The notes under the pieces: generated by a model | Databases searched by the model: none | The model's input: the letters and a program-made list of their open reading frames with translations, nothing else | What the model was told of the DNA's origin: nothing | Part shown: positions 25,968-34,248 of the stretch, in pieces | Numbering within the stretch: the stretch's first letter is position 1 | How the letters are laid out: each line of letters begins with the position of its first letter | Translations under genes and position numbers: made by a program | Origin: Chryseobacterium sp. ON_d1 | GTDB lineage: Bacteria > Bacteroidota > Bacteroidia > Flavobacteriales > Weeksellaceae | Assembly (NCBI RefSeq): GCF_006829085.1 | Contig: NZ_BJTC01000005.1 | Coordinates: 290,258 to 344,624 of the forward strand | DNA: 54,367 bases | Reading direction: 5' to 3'

Positions 25968-28640
25968 CTAAAGCCATTGTCCGAATTTTCTGATGAACCA
26001 TTGTTTAACAAGCTGCGTTAATACACAGTATCCTGTAAGAATTCCTATTAAATAAGGAAAATAGTTCAGGGGCAGTGGCTGCATTTTCAGGTATCCTGCC
26101 ATGGGACTGAAAGGAATAAGAATTCCGATCAGCATAATTAAACTCGTTAAAGCAACTACTGGTGTGGCCGCCCAGCTTTGGACAAATGGGATCTTTTTTG
26201 TTCTGATGATATGAACAATTAAGGTTTGGGATAATAAACCTTCCACAAACCAACCTGTCTGAAACAAACTTTGATGTTCCGGGGTATTGGCTTTGAAAAT
26301 GAAAAACATTATCGCAAAGGTCACATAGTCAAAAATGGAACTTAAAGGACCGATATAAAGCATGAACTTTTTAATGCTTCCAGCCTCCCATTTTTTCGGT
26401 TTCTCCAGAAAATCTTTATCCATTGTATCCCATGGAATGGAGGATTGTGATACATCATACAGTAAATTTTGGGTTAAAATCTGTAATGGAAGCATGGGCA
26501 GAAAAGGCAACAGTGCACTGGCTCCGATCATACTGAACATATTTCCGAAATTGCTGCTGGCCGTCATTTTTATATACTTGACAATATTCCCGAAAGTTCT
26601 TCTTCCGTAGATTACTCCACTTCTGAGGACCATAAGGTCTTTTTCCAGGAGGATGATGTCTGCGCTTTCTTTGGCAATGTCTGCGCCTGTGTCCACAGAG
26701 ATTCCTACATCTGCTTCTTTTATAGCTGCTGCATCATTGATTCCGTCACCCATAAAACCAACGGTGTGACCTTTCGATCTTAATATTTTTACAATACGTT
26801 GTTTCTGTAGCGGGCTTACTTTGGCAAAAACAGAATAAAGATCCATATCCTTTCGAAGTTCATCATCACTGATGCTGTCCAGCTCATCACCGAGCATAAT
26901 GGTGTTGATAGGAATTCCTACATCATGACATATTTTTTTAGCCACAATATCGTTGTCTCCTGTCACCACTTTTACTTCAACTCCCAGTTTGTGCAAAGCC
27001 TTGATACTTGGTTCAGCAGAAGGCTTTGCCGGATCGAGAAATCCCATGAATCCTGTAAGGGTAAGGTGATTTTCGTCTGCTACGGAATAATTCAGTGGAT
27101 GGTCGCCATCAAATTCCCGGATAGCAATCAATAAAACCCGCAGTCCTTCGGCATTCAGTTTTTCAGACATTCTGATAATCTGCTGCTTCATGTGAAGATC
27201 CAGTGGAACAGTGTTGTCATTCTCAATATGCAGACTGTGATCTTCTCCGGGATCCAGAGCATATTGACATAGTGGGAGCATTTCTTCCACTGCACCTTTG
27301 CAGATCATCAGGTGCCTTCCTTTGGAGGTATTAAGAATTACAGACATTCTTCTTCTTTCAAAATCAAAGGGAATTTCATCTACTTTCTGGTAAAGTTCAT
27401 CTGCTTTCATCAGGTTATGGACTTCAGCATGATCCAGCACAGCCTGATCCAAAAGATTTTTGAGGCCTGTCTGATGAAAACTGTTGAGGTAGCCCCACTT
27501 CAATACTTCATCATCTTCGATACCACGAACGTTAAGGTGGGTTTCCAATACAATTTTGTCCAGGGTAAGTGTTCCTGTTTTATCTGTACAGAGAATGTCC
27601 ATCGCTCCGATATTCTGGATGGCATTTAGCCTTTTAACAATGACTTTCTTTTTGCTCATGTTGACGGCTCCTTTGGCAAGATTGGCGGTAACAATCATAG
27701 GGAGCATTTCGGGAGTTAATCCTACAGCAACGGCAATGGCAAACAGTAAAGCCTGCATCCAGTCTCCTTTTACCCATCCGTTGATGATAAAAATAACGGG
27801 AGTCATAACCAGCATAAACCGGATCAGCAGATAGCTTACTTTGTTGACACCAATATCAAACGCCGTTTCGGGTCTTTTGGAGACCAGGCTTCGGCTGATG
27901 CTTCCGAAATAAGTGAAAATACCTGTATTGGCAACTACCACTGTTGCTGAGCCGCTTACTACATTAGTTCCCATAAAGCATATGTTTTGAAGACTAAGAG
28001 GACTGCGCTCTTTAGCATCTTTGACAGGGAGTGCATTTTTTTCCACAGGAAGTGCTTCTCCTGTCAGAATGGATTCGCTGATGAAAAGATCTTTGCTTTT
28101 AAGGATTCTGCAGTCTGCAGGAACCATATCACCGGCGGATAAAATAACGATATCACCGGGGACAATTTCAGTAATTTCTATTTCTTCACTTTCATGAAAT
28201 TTTCTTTTGGTAAGGCAGCTTGTTTTTACCATTTTCTTTAATGCTTCTGCGGCTTTGTTGCTTCGGAATTCCTGAATAAATCTCAGAATTGTACTGAACA
28301 GAAGCATGACTGAAATAATGATACTGGTGCTGAAATCTTTCTCGCCCTCAGGAGCAAGAATGGCATCAATGAATAAAGAAATTACCGCTATGCAGGCCAG
28401 AATATAATTAAACGGATTAAAAAAAGAATGAGCAAACTGCTTCAGCCATGAAGGGGCTTTCTGTGTGGCAATTTCATTCCTGCCATAAATTTTCAGACGA
28501 TCTTTTACGGTATTATCGCTGAGCCCCTCTTCCGAGGTTTCCAGCATGGCGTAAATCATTTTTTCGTTCTCAGCAGCAGCTTCTTTTAATTTGACAAGAG
28601 CTGCTGAATTGAGATTTTTGTTTGAAGATTTTTTTAACAT
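25968..28640 (-). CDS. mgtA: Magnesium-translocating P-type ATPase
   Basis: A protein of 890 residues, P3B-type. It imports magnesium using ATP. An N-terminal cation ATPase region, the actuator TGEALPVEK loop, the phosphorylation site D353 in CTDKTGTLT, KGAVEEML (nucleotide domain), MGDGINDAAAIKEADVGISVD (hinge) and SSNFGNMFSMIGAS (TM motif typical of MgtA/MgtB) are all visible. It begins 24 bp after mgtC on the same strand; an mgtC-mgtA pair is the classic low-magnesium operon. The leader ahead of mgtC has a long hairpin that may control both. Confidence 0.95.
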   Translation of the reverse strand: MLKKSSNKNLNSAALVKLKEAAAENEKMIYAMLETSEEGLSDNTVKDRLKIYGRNEIATQKAPSWLKQFAHSFFNPFNYILACIAVISLFIDAILAPEGEKDFSTSIIISVMLLFSTILRFIQEFRSNKAAEALKKMVKTSCLTKRKFHESEEIEITEIVPGDIVILSAGDMVPADCRILKSKDLFISESILTGEALPVEKNALPVKDAKERSPLSLQNICFMGTNVVSGSATVVVANTGIFTYFGSISRSLVSKRPETAFDIGVNKVSYLLIRFMLVMTPVIFIINGWVKGDWMQALLFAIAVAVGLTPEMLPMIVTANLAKGAVNMSKKKVIVKRLNAIQNIGAMDILCTDKTGTLTLDKIVLETHLNVRGIEDDEVLKWGYLNSFHQTGLKNLLDQAVLDHAEVHNLMKADELYQKVDEIPFDFERRRMSVILNTSKGRHLMICKGAVEEMLPLCQYALDPGEDHSLHIENDNTVPLDLHMKQQIIRMSEKLNAEGLRVLLIAIREFDGDHPLNYSVADENHLTLTGFMGFLDPAKPSAEPSIKALHKLGVEVKVVTGDNDIVAKKICHDVGIPINTIMLGDELDSISDDELRKDMDLYSVFAKVSPLQKQRIVKILRSKGHTVGFMGDGINDAAAIKEADVGISVDTGADIAKESADIILLEKDLMVLRSGVIYGRRTFGNIVKYIKMTASSNFGNMFSMIGASALLPFLPMLPLQILTQNLLYDVSQSSIPWDTMDKDFLEKPKKWEAGSIKKFMLYIGPLSSIFDYVTFAIMFFIFKANTPEHQSLFQTGWFVEGLLSQTLIVHIIRTKKIPFVQSWAATPVVALTSLIMLIGILIPFSPMAGYLKMQPLPLNYFPYLIGILTGYCVLTQLVKQWFIRKFGQWL

Positions 28641-28664
28641 TGCTTCAATGGTTGTTTTTAAATG

Positions 28665-29363
28665 TTATAAATCGTTTTCGGTGCCTATAATTTCCCAGCT
28701 CACTTTGATGACTTTATCTTCGATAGTAAGTCTGCTGGCTGTTTTTTCCATGAAACTGTCCTGTGGTGTTGAAGCGTGAACTTCCGCTGTAATGATGGCA
28801 TTTTCAGGCAGGCCGTTGTCATCGCTGGTCAACGATTTCAGTAATACTTTATCATTCCCACTCAGTGACTGCATCAGCTGTACCCGGATATGATTTTCCA
28901 CTTCACTTTTGCACTTGATGCTGAGAAGGTATTCAGTATAATGGCTTCTGTTATTGATATTGTTTCCCAGCTTTACTCCCAAAGGACGGAGAATGACATG
29001 GGTGAGAATTATAAATCCGCTGGTAATGGATGCTTCCAAAGGAAATCCCATAGCGCTGAGTGCCCCTACGGATGCCGAACACCATATTGTAGCGGCTGTA
29101 TTGAGTCCCCTTACGGTAAGACCGTCTTTCATGATGACACCCCCGCCCAAAAAACCAATGCCACTTACAATATAAGAGGCTATTCTGCCGGTTGCATCCC
29201 CACCGATTCTTATGGAGAGAAGAACAAATGCTGCGGAGCCCAGACATACAAGAGTGTTGGTACGAAGACCTGCGCTTTTCTGGCGCCACTGTCTTTCAAA
29301 ACCAATGCTGGCACCAAGGGCAAATGCGGTAAGGAGACGAAGGGTAAATTCTAATGTATTCAT
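28665..29363 (-). CDS. mgtC: MgtC/SapB family membrane protein
   Basis: A protein of 232 residues. Four to five membrane helices are in the first 130 residues with the family core (FALGASIGFERQWRQKSAG, LRTNTLVCLGSAAFVLLS, GIGFLGGGVIMKDGLTVRGLNTAATIWCSASVGALSAMGF). A soluble ACT-like C-terminal domain follows (about 145-232), as in longer MgtC proteins. MgtC helps survival at low magnesium and in Salmonella inhibits the F-type ATP synthase; a regulatory role is likely here too. mgtA starts 24 bp downstream. Confidence 0.9.
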   Translation of the reverse strand: MNTLEFTLRLLTAFALGASIGFERQWRQKSAGLRTNTLVCLGSAAFVLLSIRIGGDATGRIASYIVSGIGFLGGGVIMKDGLTVRGLNTAATIWCSASVGALSAMGFPLEASITSGFIILTHVILRPLGVKLGNNINNRSHYTEYLLSIKCKSEVENHIRVQLMQSLSGNDKVLLKSLTSDDNGLPENAIITAEVHASTPQDSFMEKTASRLTIEDKVIKVSWEIIGTENDL

Positions 29364-29379
29364 GACTTTTCTGTTTATG

Positions 29380-29418
29380 GCATGCCGCCGTTATACAGAA
29401 AAAGTATCGGCAGAATGC
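29380..29418 (-). promoter_or_regulatory. Long stem-loop in the mgtC-mgtA leader
   Basis: On the minus strand the leader folds as GCAT/ATGC (outer), TGCCG/CGGCG (middle, after a 2x2 internal loop) and ATAC/GTAT (inner, after an AA bulge) around a TTTTTCT loop. It lies 16 bp before the mgtC ATG, in a leader of about 95 nt from the -7 box. It is not followed by a U-run, so it is not a simple terminator. It could act on ribosome access or as part of an ion-sensing leader; this is inference. Confidence 0.5.
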
Positions 29419-29468
29419 TTAGTTATGGTATTGTAAAGGGTCGGTGTCCATAGGGTTTTTCTTTGCTG

Positions 29469-29476
29469 CAAAGGTA
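29469..29476 (-). promoter_or_regulatory. -7 promoter box of mgtC-mgtA
   Basis: On the minus strand TACCTTTG matches TAnnTTTG exactly. It is 105 bp upstream of the mgtC ATG. No TTG is found at -33, which would fit an activator-dependent promoter. Confidence 0.5.
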
Positions 29477-29757
29477 TTCCACCTTTTAGAGACAGATGGT
29501 TAGAAAAGCTTTAGAATATGATTAGAAAATCATTAGGAAAATATCTTTCCGTTCCGGAAACATTCATCCGGAAAGTAAAAAATAATAATACCGTTAAGTC
29601 TTATTAATATATGAAAACTGCACCCATTGTAAAAGATAAAAAATCAATACATTTGAGGCGGGTTATTTTATATAATGAATTTCATGATTCGTGCTATAAA
29701 ACCCTTTTTAATTCCGGAAATTTCTTCCCATAATCTTTTGAATTGTATATAGTAGAC
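29477..29757. other. Intergenic region between mgtC and the RhtA-like gene
   Basis: No gene is seen. It must hold the upstream promoter parts of both divergent units. Nested short repeats occur at 29545-29575: CTTTCCG, then the palindrome TTCCGGAA, then CGGAAAG. These could be a regulator site, but no second copy was found in the window. Confidence 0.4.
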
Positions 29758-30603
29758 ATGAAAAAATCAAACATAGCAATACCGGCTACGCTTTTAGCGA
29801 TTATCTGTGTGCAGGGAGGTGCTTCCATCGCAAAACAGCTTTTTCCTGCTATCGGAGCTATTGGAACGGTTACTTTAAGGATTGTACTTTCAGCTGTTTT
29901 GCTTACTTTGATCAACCGTCCGAAATTTTCAACGTTCAACCGGCAAAAATGGAAATACTGTGCTATGTATGGAGTCGGATTGGCAGCAATGAATCTCATT
30001 TTCTACATGGCTATTCAAAGAATTCCTCTGGGACTGGCGGTTACGGTGGAATTTGCAGGACCTTTGTTTCTGGCATTGGCCCTGTCCCGCAAATTGCTGG
30101 ATGTCGTGTGGGCGTTACTGGCTTGTGCAGGAATTTTGCTGATTGTTCCCTGGAAGAATGATCACGTAGATCTGATAGGACTTGGGCTTGCCTTTCTGGC
30201 AGGGATGTTCTGGGCTGTTTATATCGTTATGGGAGGCAAGGTTTCTAAAATAATGGATGGAAAAGATGCGGTAACTACAGGAATGATATTTGCAAGTTTG
30301 GTAATTATTCCTTTCACAATATGGGATGGAGCTGTTTTCAGTCTTACTCCGGCTATTTTTGTAAAAGGACTAGGGGTGGCTATTCTTTCGAGTGCTTTGC
30401 CGTTTTCACTGGAAATTATGGCTTTGAAAAGACTTCCTGCCAAAACGTTCAGCATACTGATGAGTCTGGAGCCTGCATTTGCAGCACTTTCAGGTTTGAT
30501 TTTCCTTGCTGAAAAATTATCTTTTTTACAATGGATTTCTATTGCCTGTGTGATTGCGGCCAGTATAGGAACAACCATTTTCAGCAGAGTTTCCAATCAT
30601 TAA
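29758..30603 (+). CDS. EamA/DMT-family exporter, RhtA-like
   Basis: The ATG at 29758 gives 281 residues with ten predicted membrane helices in two EamA repeats. The pattern IPATLLAIICVQGGASIAKQLFP and the second-repeat start GMFWAVYIVMGGKV are like RhtA, the threonine/homoserine exporter of E. coli. The substrate here is not proven. The gene stands alone on the plus strand, divergent from mgtC. An in-frame ATG five codons upstream is possible but MKKS is the more usual start. Confidence 0.85.
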   Translation: MKKSNIAIPATLLAIICVQGGASIAKQLFPAIGAIGTVTLRIVLSAVLLTLINRPKFSTFNRQKWKYCAMYGVGLAAMNLIFYMAIQRIPLGLAVTVEFAGPLFLALALSRKLLDVVWALLACAGILLIVPWKNDHVDLIGLGLAFLAGMFWAVYIVMGGKVSKIMDGKDAVTTGMIFASLVIIPFTIWDGAVFSLTPAIFVKGLGVAILSSALPFSLEIMALKRLPAKTFSILMSLEPAFAALSGLIFLAEKLSFLQWISIACVIAASIGTTIFSRVSNH

Positions 30604-30618
30604 GAGTACTTTTATATT

Positions 30619-30819
30619 ATGATAAGGATACATTGGAAAATACAGTTTATTCTGCTGTTGATTTCACTTTTTTTTGTTGGATTGGGTATAAAAAGTATAG
30701 TAGAAGAAAAAAGCTCTGGAACGTTTTTGTTAAGGCCTTTTTTTCAGATGATTCCTTTTGTAATCAGCAGTATGGTCTTTACGATCAATATTTGCTGGCA
30801 ATACAAAAAAAGAAAATAA
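30619..30819 (+). CDS. Small two-helix membrane protein, unrecognised
   Basis: A protein of 66 residues from ATG. Two hydrophobic helices (about 9-25 and 42-60) are separated by a charged hinge (KSIVEEKSSG), and the end is very basic (CWQYKKRK). It lies 15 bp after the RhtA-like gene and ends 11 bp before the 3' end of the convergent kinase gene. No family recognised. The membrane-helix pattern and spacing support a real gene, but a longer ORF overlaps it in another frame. Confidence 0.5.
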   Translation: MIRIHWKIQFILLLISLFFVGLGIKSIVEEKSSGTFLLRPFFQMIPFVISSMVFTINICWQYKKRK

Positions 30820-30830
30820 AAAGCTGTCTT

Positions 30831-32192
30831 TTAGATAATATCAAATATGACAGTGAAAGCGGTTTCATTTTGATCTGATGCCACAGTGATTTTTGCATGG
30901 TGAAGGGTAATAATTTTTTCAGTAAGAAAAAGTCCTATTCCATGCCCTTTTTCCTGTCTGGAAGTTTCGCTTCTGTAAAATGGTTCGAAAATATGCTGTA
31001 AATCTTCATCATTAATGTTGTTCCCTGTATTGATAAAACTTATTTTAAGAATTTTGGAATTGGATTTTACATCAATTAAACAGGTGTGTTTGGGCGAATA
31101 TTTACAGGCATTGTCAATGAGATTGTTAAAAGCAACCTGAAGAAGATATTCATTTCCCTGGACAATAAGCTGGTGTTCTTCTACTGAATCTTCTATATTG
31201 AGCGAAACTTTATATTCTGAATTTTCTTTTGTGATTTTGGTGTAAGATTCCAGAAGAACTTCATCAAGACGGACTTCCGTAAAACTGATCTCATTGGGGT
31301 CATAGCTTGCTTTAGCCAGATCCATCAGACTGTTGGAAAGTTTTACCATATTGCGGGCATCTTCCAGGGCGTATCGGATTGTTTCCTGGTATTCTTCTTT
31401 GGTTTTTTCCTTTTCGGAAGCCAGTTCCAGTTCGGTAATAATAGCGGATAAAGGCGTTCTCAGTTCGTGTGAAATATTGGATACAAAATGCTTCTGTGAG
31501 TCAAAAGAATTTTCAAGGCGTTCCAGCATTCCATTGAAATTTTGAGCCAGTTCATTCAATTCGTCTTTTTCTTTCGTTGTTTTCAGCCGCAATTGCAGTT
31601 TTCCGGCGGTAATCTTTTTAATCTGTGTAACCATTTCACTGAGCGGACTCAATGTTTTTTTGGAAAGGAATATCCCTGCCAGGTAAATCAATATTAAAAT
31701 ACTGAAGAATAAAATAATGCTGATGGTAAAAAGATGAGTAAGGTAATCGTAACCGTATTTGTCATAAGCTGCAGCTGTTACCGCATACGTTTTTCCCTCA
31801 TAATGGTACACCATTCCAATGACCTGCAGATCATTGAGAAAGAAATTGATTTTCTTCTTTTGAAATATCTGTGAAAGCATTTCGGGAGTTTCCTTGACAT
31901 AATCTACTTTGGCATCATCATGATAAATCAGTTGTTTATCGGAATTATAAATAGCAACCTGAACTTCATTCAGGGTTCTGGTATTATTTTTATAAAGCTT
32001 GTGCATTTCCTGCTCGGGGAGTGAGCTTCGGAAAAACAGATCAGCCTTGGCAATCGCTTCGTTCTGAAGTTCGCTGAAAAAAGATTTCTCCCTGGCTTCC
32101 TTGGATGAATAATAGATCGAGATACTGTAAATACTTAAAAGCATTGCAGTGATTAGGGTAAAAAGCAATGTAAGCCGGGTTCTTATTTTCAT
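30831..32192 (-). CDS. Sensor histidine kinase
   Basis: A protein of 453 residues. Two membrane helices (about 7-27 and 152-173) flank a periplasmic sensor region of about 120 residues. A HAMP linker follows (SKKTLSPLSEMVTQIKKITAGKL), then the HisKA domain with H242 in SHELRTPLSAI, and the ATPase domain with the N box (NNLIDNACKYS) and a G box (GHGIGLFLTEKI). It should phosphorylate the response regulator encoded 45 bp upstream. The signal is unknown; the position next to metal-transport genes makes metal or envelope stress possible. Confidence 0.93.
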   Translation of the reverse strand: MKIRTRLTLLFTLITAMLLSIYSISIYYSSKEAREKSFFSELQNEAIAKADLFFRSSLPEQEMHKLYKNNTRTLNEVQVAIYNSDKQLIYHDDAKVDYVKETPEMLSQIFQKKKINFFLNDLQVIGMVYHYEGKTYAVTAAAYDKYGYDYLTHLFTISIILFFSILILIYLAGIFLSKKTLSPLSEMVTQIKKITAGKLQLRLKTTKEKDELNELAQNFNGMLERLENSFDSQKHFVSNISHELRTPLSAIITELELASEKEKTKEEYQETIRYALEDARNMVKLSNSLMDLAKASYDPNEISFTEVRLDEVLLESYTKITKENSEYKVSLNIEDSVEEHQLIVQGNEYLLQVAFNNLIDNACKYSPKHTCLIDVKSNSKILKISFINTGNNINDEDLQHIFEPFYRSETSRQEKGHGIGLFLTEKIITLHHAKITVASDQNETAFTVIFDII

Positions 32193-32237
32193 CCTGATAA
32201 TTTTTAATTCATCTCAATGATCACTCTGCAGACCTGA

Positions 32238-32924
32238 TCAGTAGTCTTTTTTCAGAATAAATCCCATGCCTGCTTTGGTGTGGATAAGTTTCGTGTCAAA
32301 GTCTTTATCTATTTTCTTTCGGAGATAATTAATATAAACATCAATAAAATTGGTGCCTGTATCAAAATGAGTCTCCCATACTTTTTCAGCAATTTCACTT
32401 CGGGAAAGTACCTTTTCTGAGTTTTCCAGCATGAATTTTAAGAGATTAAATTCTTTTGGGGTCAGTTTTATCGGAGTATGATCACGGCTTACGGTTTTCT
32501 GTTCCAGATTCATTTCAATGCCTTCATATTTAAGAATAAAAACTTTTTGCTGCCGCTGTTGTGAAAAACGTTTCAGAAGTACTTTGATTCTGGCCACCAG
32601 CTCCCGCATTTCAAAAGGTTTTGTGAGATAGTCATCCGCTCCGGCATCAAATCCCTCAAGCTTATCATCGGTGGTTCCTAATGCGGTTAGCATAATGATC
32701 GGAAGGTTGGGTTTTAGTACTTTGATTTCGTTACAAAATTCAAGTCCGTTTTTTTTAGGAAGAACAATATCTGTCACAACAATATCAAACTGAGTCTGTA
32801 AAGCCAGTTTCAAACCTGTGGCACCGTCATAAGCTACAGTAACCTCAAATTCAGCTTCCTGGAATCCTTTTGCAATCAATTTCGAAAGCCTGTCATCGTC
32901 CTCAACTAATAAAATATGTGGCAT
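32238..32924 (-). CDS. OmpR/PhoB-family response regulator
   Basis: A protein of 228 residues. The receiver domain has the acidic pocket (VEDDDR), the phosphoacceptor D52 (VVTDIVLPKKNG) and the switch lysine in DYLTKPFEM. A winged-helix DNA-binding domain fills residues about 130-226, with LTPKEFNLLKFMLENSEKVLSR, VDVYINYLRKKID and the final KAGMGFILK. It is the first gene of the regulator-kinase pair. Candidate targets are the CzcA-type pump and mgt operons close by, but no shared operator was found by eye. Confidence 0.94.
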   Translation of the reverse strand: MPHILLVEDDDRLSKLIAKGFQEAEFEVTVAYDGATGLKLALQTQFDIVVTDIVLPKKNGLEFCNEIKVLKPNLPIIMLTALGTTDDKLEGFDAGADDYLTKPFEMRELVARIKVLLKRFSQQRQQKVFILKYEGIEMNLEQKTVSRDHTPIKLTPKEFNLLKFMLENSEKVLSRSEIAEKVWETHFDTGTNFIDVYINYLRKKIDKDFDTKLIHTKAGMGFILKKDY

Positions 32925-32996
32925 GAAATTTTGAAAATATTTGGTTAATATGAAGTGTAGGTCAATATACCAGCAAATGTAATGAATTCTATTTTG

Positions 32997-33004
32997 TAAT
33001 TTTG
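32997..33004 (+). promoter_or_regulatory. -7 promoter box of the YiiX-like hydrolase gene
   Basis: TAATTTTG matches TAnnTTTG and lies 19 bp before the ATG at 33024. No good -33 box. Confidence 0.45.
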
Positions 33005-33023
33005 GCCCTGAAAGTATAATCAG

Positions 33024-33701
33024 ATGTCAGAATTTGCAGTGTTTTTCAGAAGAAAAAAAGAAATCATTGTTACCGGGCTTTTGTCCTGCTTAGCAATATT
33101 GATGGTTCAATGTAGTTATAGTAATGCCAATTCCGGCAAGATACGGCTCGAAAATGGGGATCTTCTTTTTGTAACAGCGAAAGAATCAGGACTTTCCGGA
33201 GCGATCAATAATGTGACTCAAAAAGAAAAGATTGCTTCGTTTGATCATATGGGAATTCTTGAAAAGGAAGATAACCGTTTTTTTGTCCTGCACGCATCTC
33301 CTAAAGGCGGTTCTCAGAAACAGATCTTACAAGATTTTATAAAAGATCAGAGAGAAGATGGACAGGAGGTAATTGTTTACCGTTTAAAACCAGAATACAG
33401 GAAATCTGTTCCTGACGCTATACAAAAAGCTCATTCCATGCTTGGGAAACCTTATAATTTCAATTATATTCTGGATGAGAATTCATATTACTGTTCAGAT
33501 TTTGTAGAAAGAGCTTTTCGGGAAAATCATATTTTTAAATTGGAATCTATGACATTTATTGATCCCAAAACAGGAAAAACGAATTCATTCTGGGAAGAAT
33601 TTTATCGTAAGAGAAATCTGAATATCCCTGAAGGAGAGCTGGGTTGCAATCCCAATGGCCTTGCAGGTTCGGATAAACTGGAAAGGATAGGAAAACTTTA
33701 A
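33024..33701 (+). CDS. YiiX/YebB-like NlpC/P60 cysteine hydrolase, lipoprotein
   Basis: A protein of 225 residues. A hydrophobic segment ends in a lipobox-like LMVQC (about residue 30). The permuted NlpC/P60 (YiiX) fold is shown by the early GDLLFV, the histidine in FDHMGIL (catalytic), the HASP segment and the late catalytic cysteine in YYCSDFVERAF, after the KPYNFNY motif. Such enzymes cleave amide or lipid-amide bonds; the substrate is not known. It is monocistronic, with a -7 box and a terminator. Confidence 0.82.
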   Translation: MSEFAVFFRRKKEIIVTGLLSCLAILMVQCSYSNANSGKIRLENGDLLFVTAKESGLSGAINNVTQKEKIASFDHMGILEKEDNRFFVLHASPKGGSQKQILQDFIKDQREDGQEVIVYRLKPEYRKSVPDAIQKAHSMLGKPYNFNYILDENSYYCSDFVERAFRENHIFKLESMTFIDPKTGKTNSFWEEFYRKRNLNIPEGELGCNPNGLAGSDKLERIGKL

Positions 33702-33710
33702 CATACCGGA

Positions 33711-33736
33711 AGAAGCTGAAGAGGCTTCTTTTTTTT
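33711..33736 (+). terminator. Terminator after the YiiX-like gene
   Basis: AGAAGC and GCTTCT arms with a 7-nt loop, followed by eight T. It lies 10 bp after the stop. Confidence 0.8.
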
Positions 33737-33751
33737 ATGTTAAATTTTTAA

Positions 33752-33786
33752 AAATATTAGTCTACTAATTTGGTAGACTAATATTT
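33752..33786 (+). promoter_or_regulatory. Perfect 14-bp palindrome over the -33 box (operator)
   Basis: AAATATTAGTCTAC (33752-33765) and GTAGACTAATATTT (33773-33786) are exact complements around TAATTTG. The TTG of the likely -33 box is in the loop (33770-33772). This is the layout of a repressor operator. The core TCTAC-N7-GTAGA resembles the dyads bound by Rrf2-type sulfur regulators; that link is inference. Confidence 0.7.
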
Positions 33787-33799
33787 TTTTATATTTTTG
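33770..33799 (+). promoter_or_regulatory. Promoter of the NIL-domain gene
   Basis: TTG (33770-33772), a 19-bp spacer, and TATTTTTG (33792-33799) fit the Bacteroidota promoter well. Transcription would start near 33806, giving a leader of about 55 nt. Confidence 0.7.
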
Positions 33800-33836
33800 T
33801 CACAGATTTAAATGCAAAGCGCAATATGATCTGAAA

Positions 33837-33875
33837 ATGTCTAACCCAAAAATGTTTAGCGATGATTACACCTAA
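33837..33875 (+). CDS. Possible 12-codon upstream ORF overlapping the NIL gene
   Basis: ATG to TAA encodes MSNPKMFSDDYT in the leader of the NIL gene, in another frame, and ends 12 bp inside it. Translation of it would compete with or couple to the main start. It may be chance; no repeated regulatory codons are present. Confidence 0.3.
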   Translation: MSNPKMFSDDYT

Positions 33876-34173
33876 TCCCGGCCTTCAGGTTTTACAAAAT
33901 AAAGTGAACCTGCCTAAAAAAGAATTGTTACTGGAAATAGAGTTGAATGGCAAAATGAAATTTGAACATTTAATGAACACCATCTACAATCAACTGGGCA
34001 TCTGTCATAGAGTGTTATCTGCTAATGTAGAGTACGTGAACGGGTATAGTTTTGGATCAGTACAGTTATATATAAATGTCAATTCAGATGATTATCAGCA
34101 GCTTGAAATCTATCTGAATAAAAATAAACTTATCAATACGACAGTAGAATATACCTGCAGAACATATTTTTAA
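33862..34173 (+). CDS. Stand-alone NIL-domain protein
   Basis: A protein of 103 residues. Residues about 20-95 match the NIL domain found at the C-terminus of the methionine importer ATPase MetN: LLLEIELNG, then a helix (FEHLMNTIYNQLGI), then NVEYVNGYSFGSVQLYIN with the typical G..FG, and the last strand. In MetN this ferredoxin-like domain binds methionine and inhibits transport. Here it stands alone, with no ABC transporter genes nearby. The operator over its promoter suggests it is switched by a metabolite, perhaps sulfur or methionine status. Confidence 0.75.
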   Translation: MITPNPGLQVLQNKVNLPKKELLLEIELNGKMKFEHLMNTIYNQLGICHRVLSANVEYVNGYSFGSVQLYINVNSDDYQQLEIYLNKNKLINTTVEYTCRTYF

Positions 34174-34201
34174 GTGAGATTCATATAGTTTTAATTACTC
34201 A

Positions 34202-34234
34202 AAGTGTCCGGTATTGTACCGGGCACTTTTTATT
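34202..34234 (+). terminator. Terminator after the NIL gene
   Basis: AAGTGTCCGGTA and TACCGGGCACTT (one G-U pair) with a TTG loop, followed by T residues. It lies 28 bp after the stop. Confidence 0.85.
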
Positions 34235-34248
34235 TTGTATTAAAACCC

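Noticed and set aside
28890..29354. Long ORFs on both strands across mgtC (for example 154 codons on the plus strand)
   Set aside because: They lie wholly inside a well-supported mgtC, have cysteine- and serine-rich shadow compositions and no start context.
29364..29480. Known M-box magnesium riboswitch in the mgtC leader
   Set aside because: The leader is too short and lacks the conserved M-box helices; only a single long hairpin is present.
30531..30878. 115-codon plus-strand ORF after the RhtA-like gene
   Set aside because: It overlaps the end of the RhtA-like gene, the small two-helix gene and the kinase 3' end, and its aromatic-rich composition looks like an out-of-frame reading.
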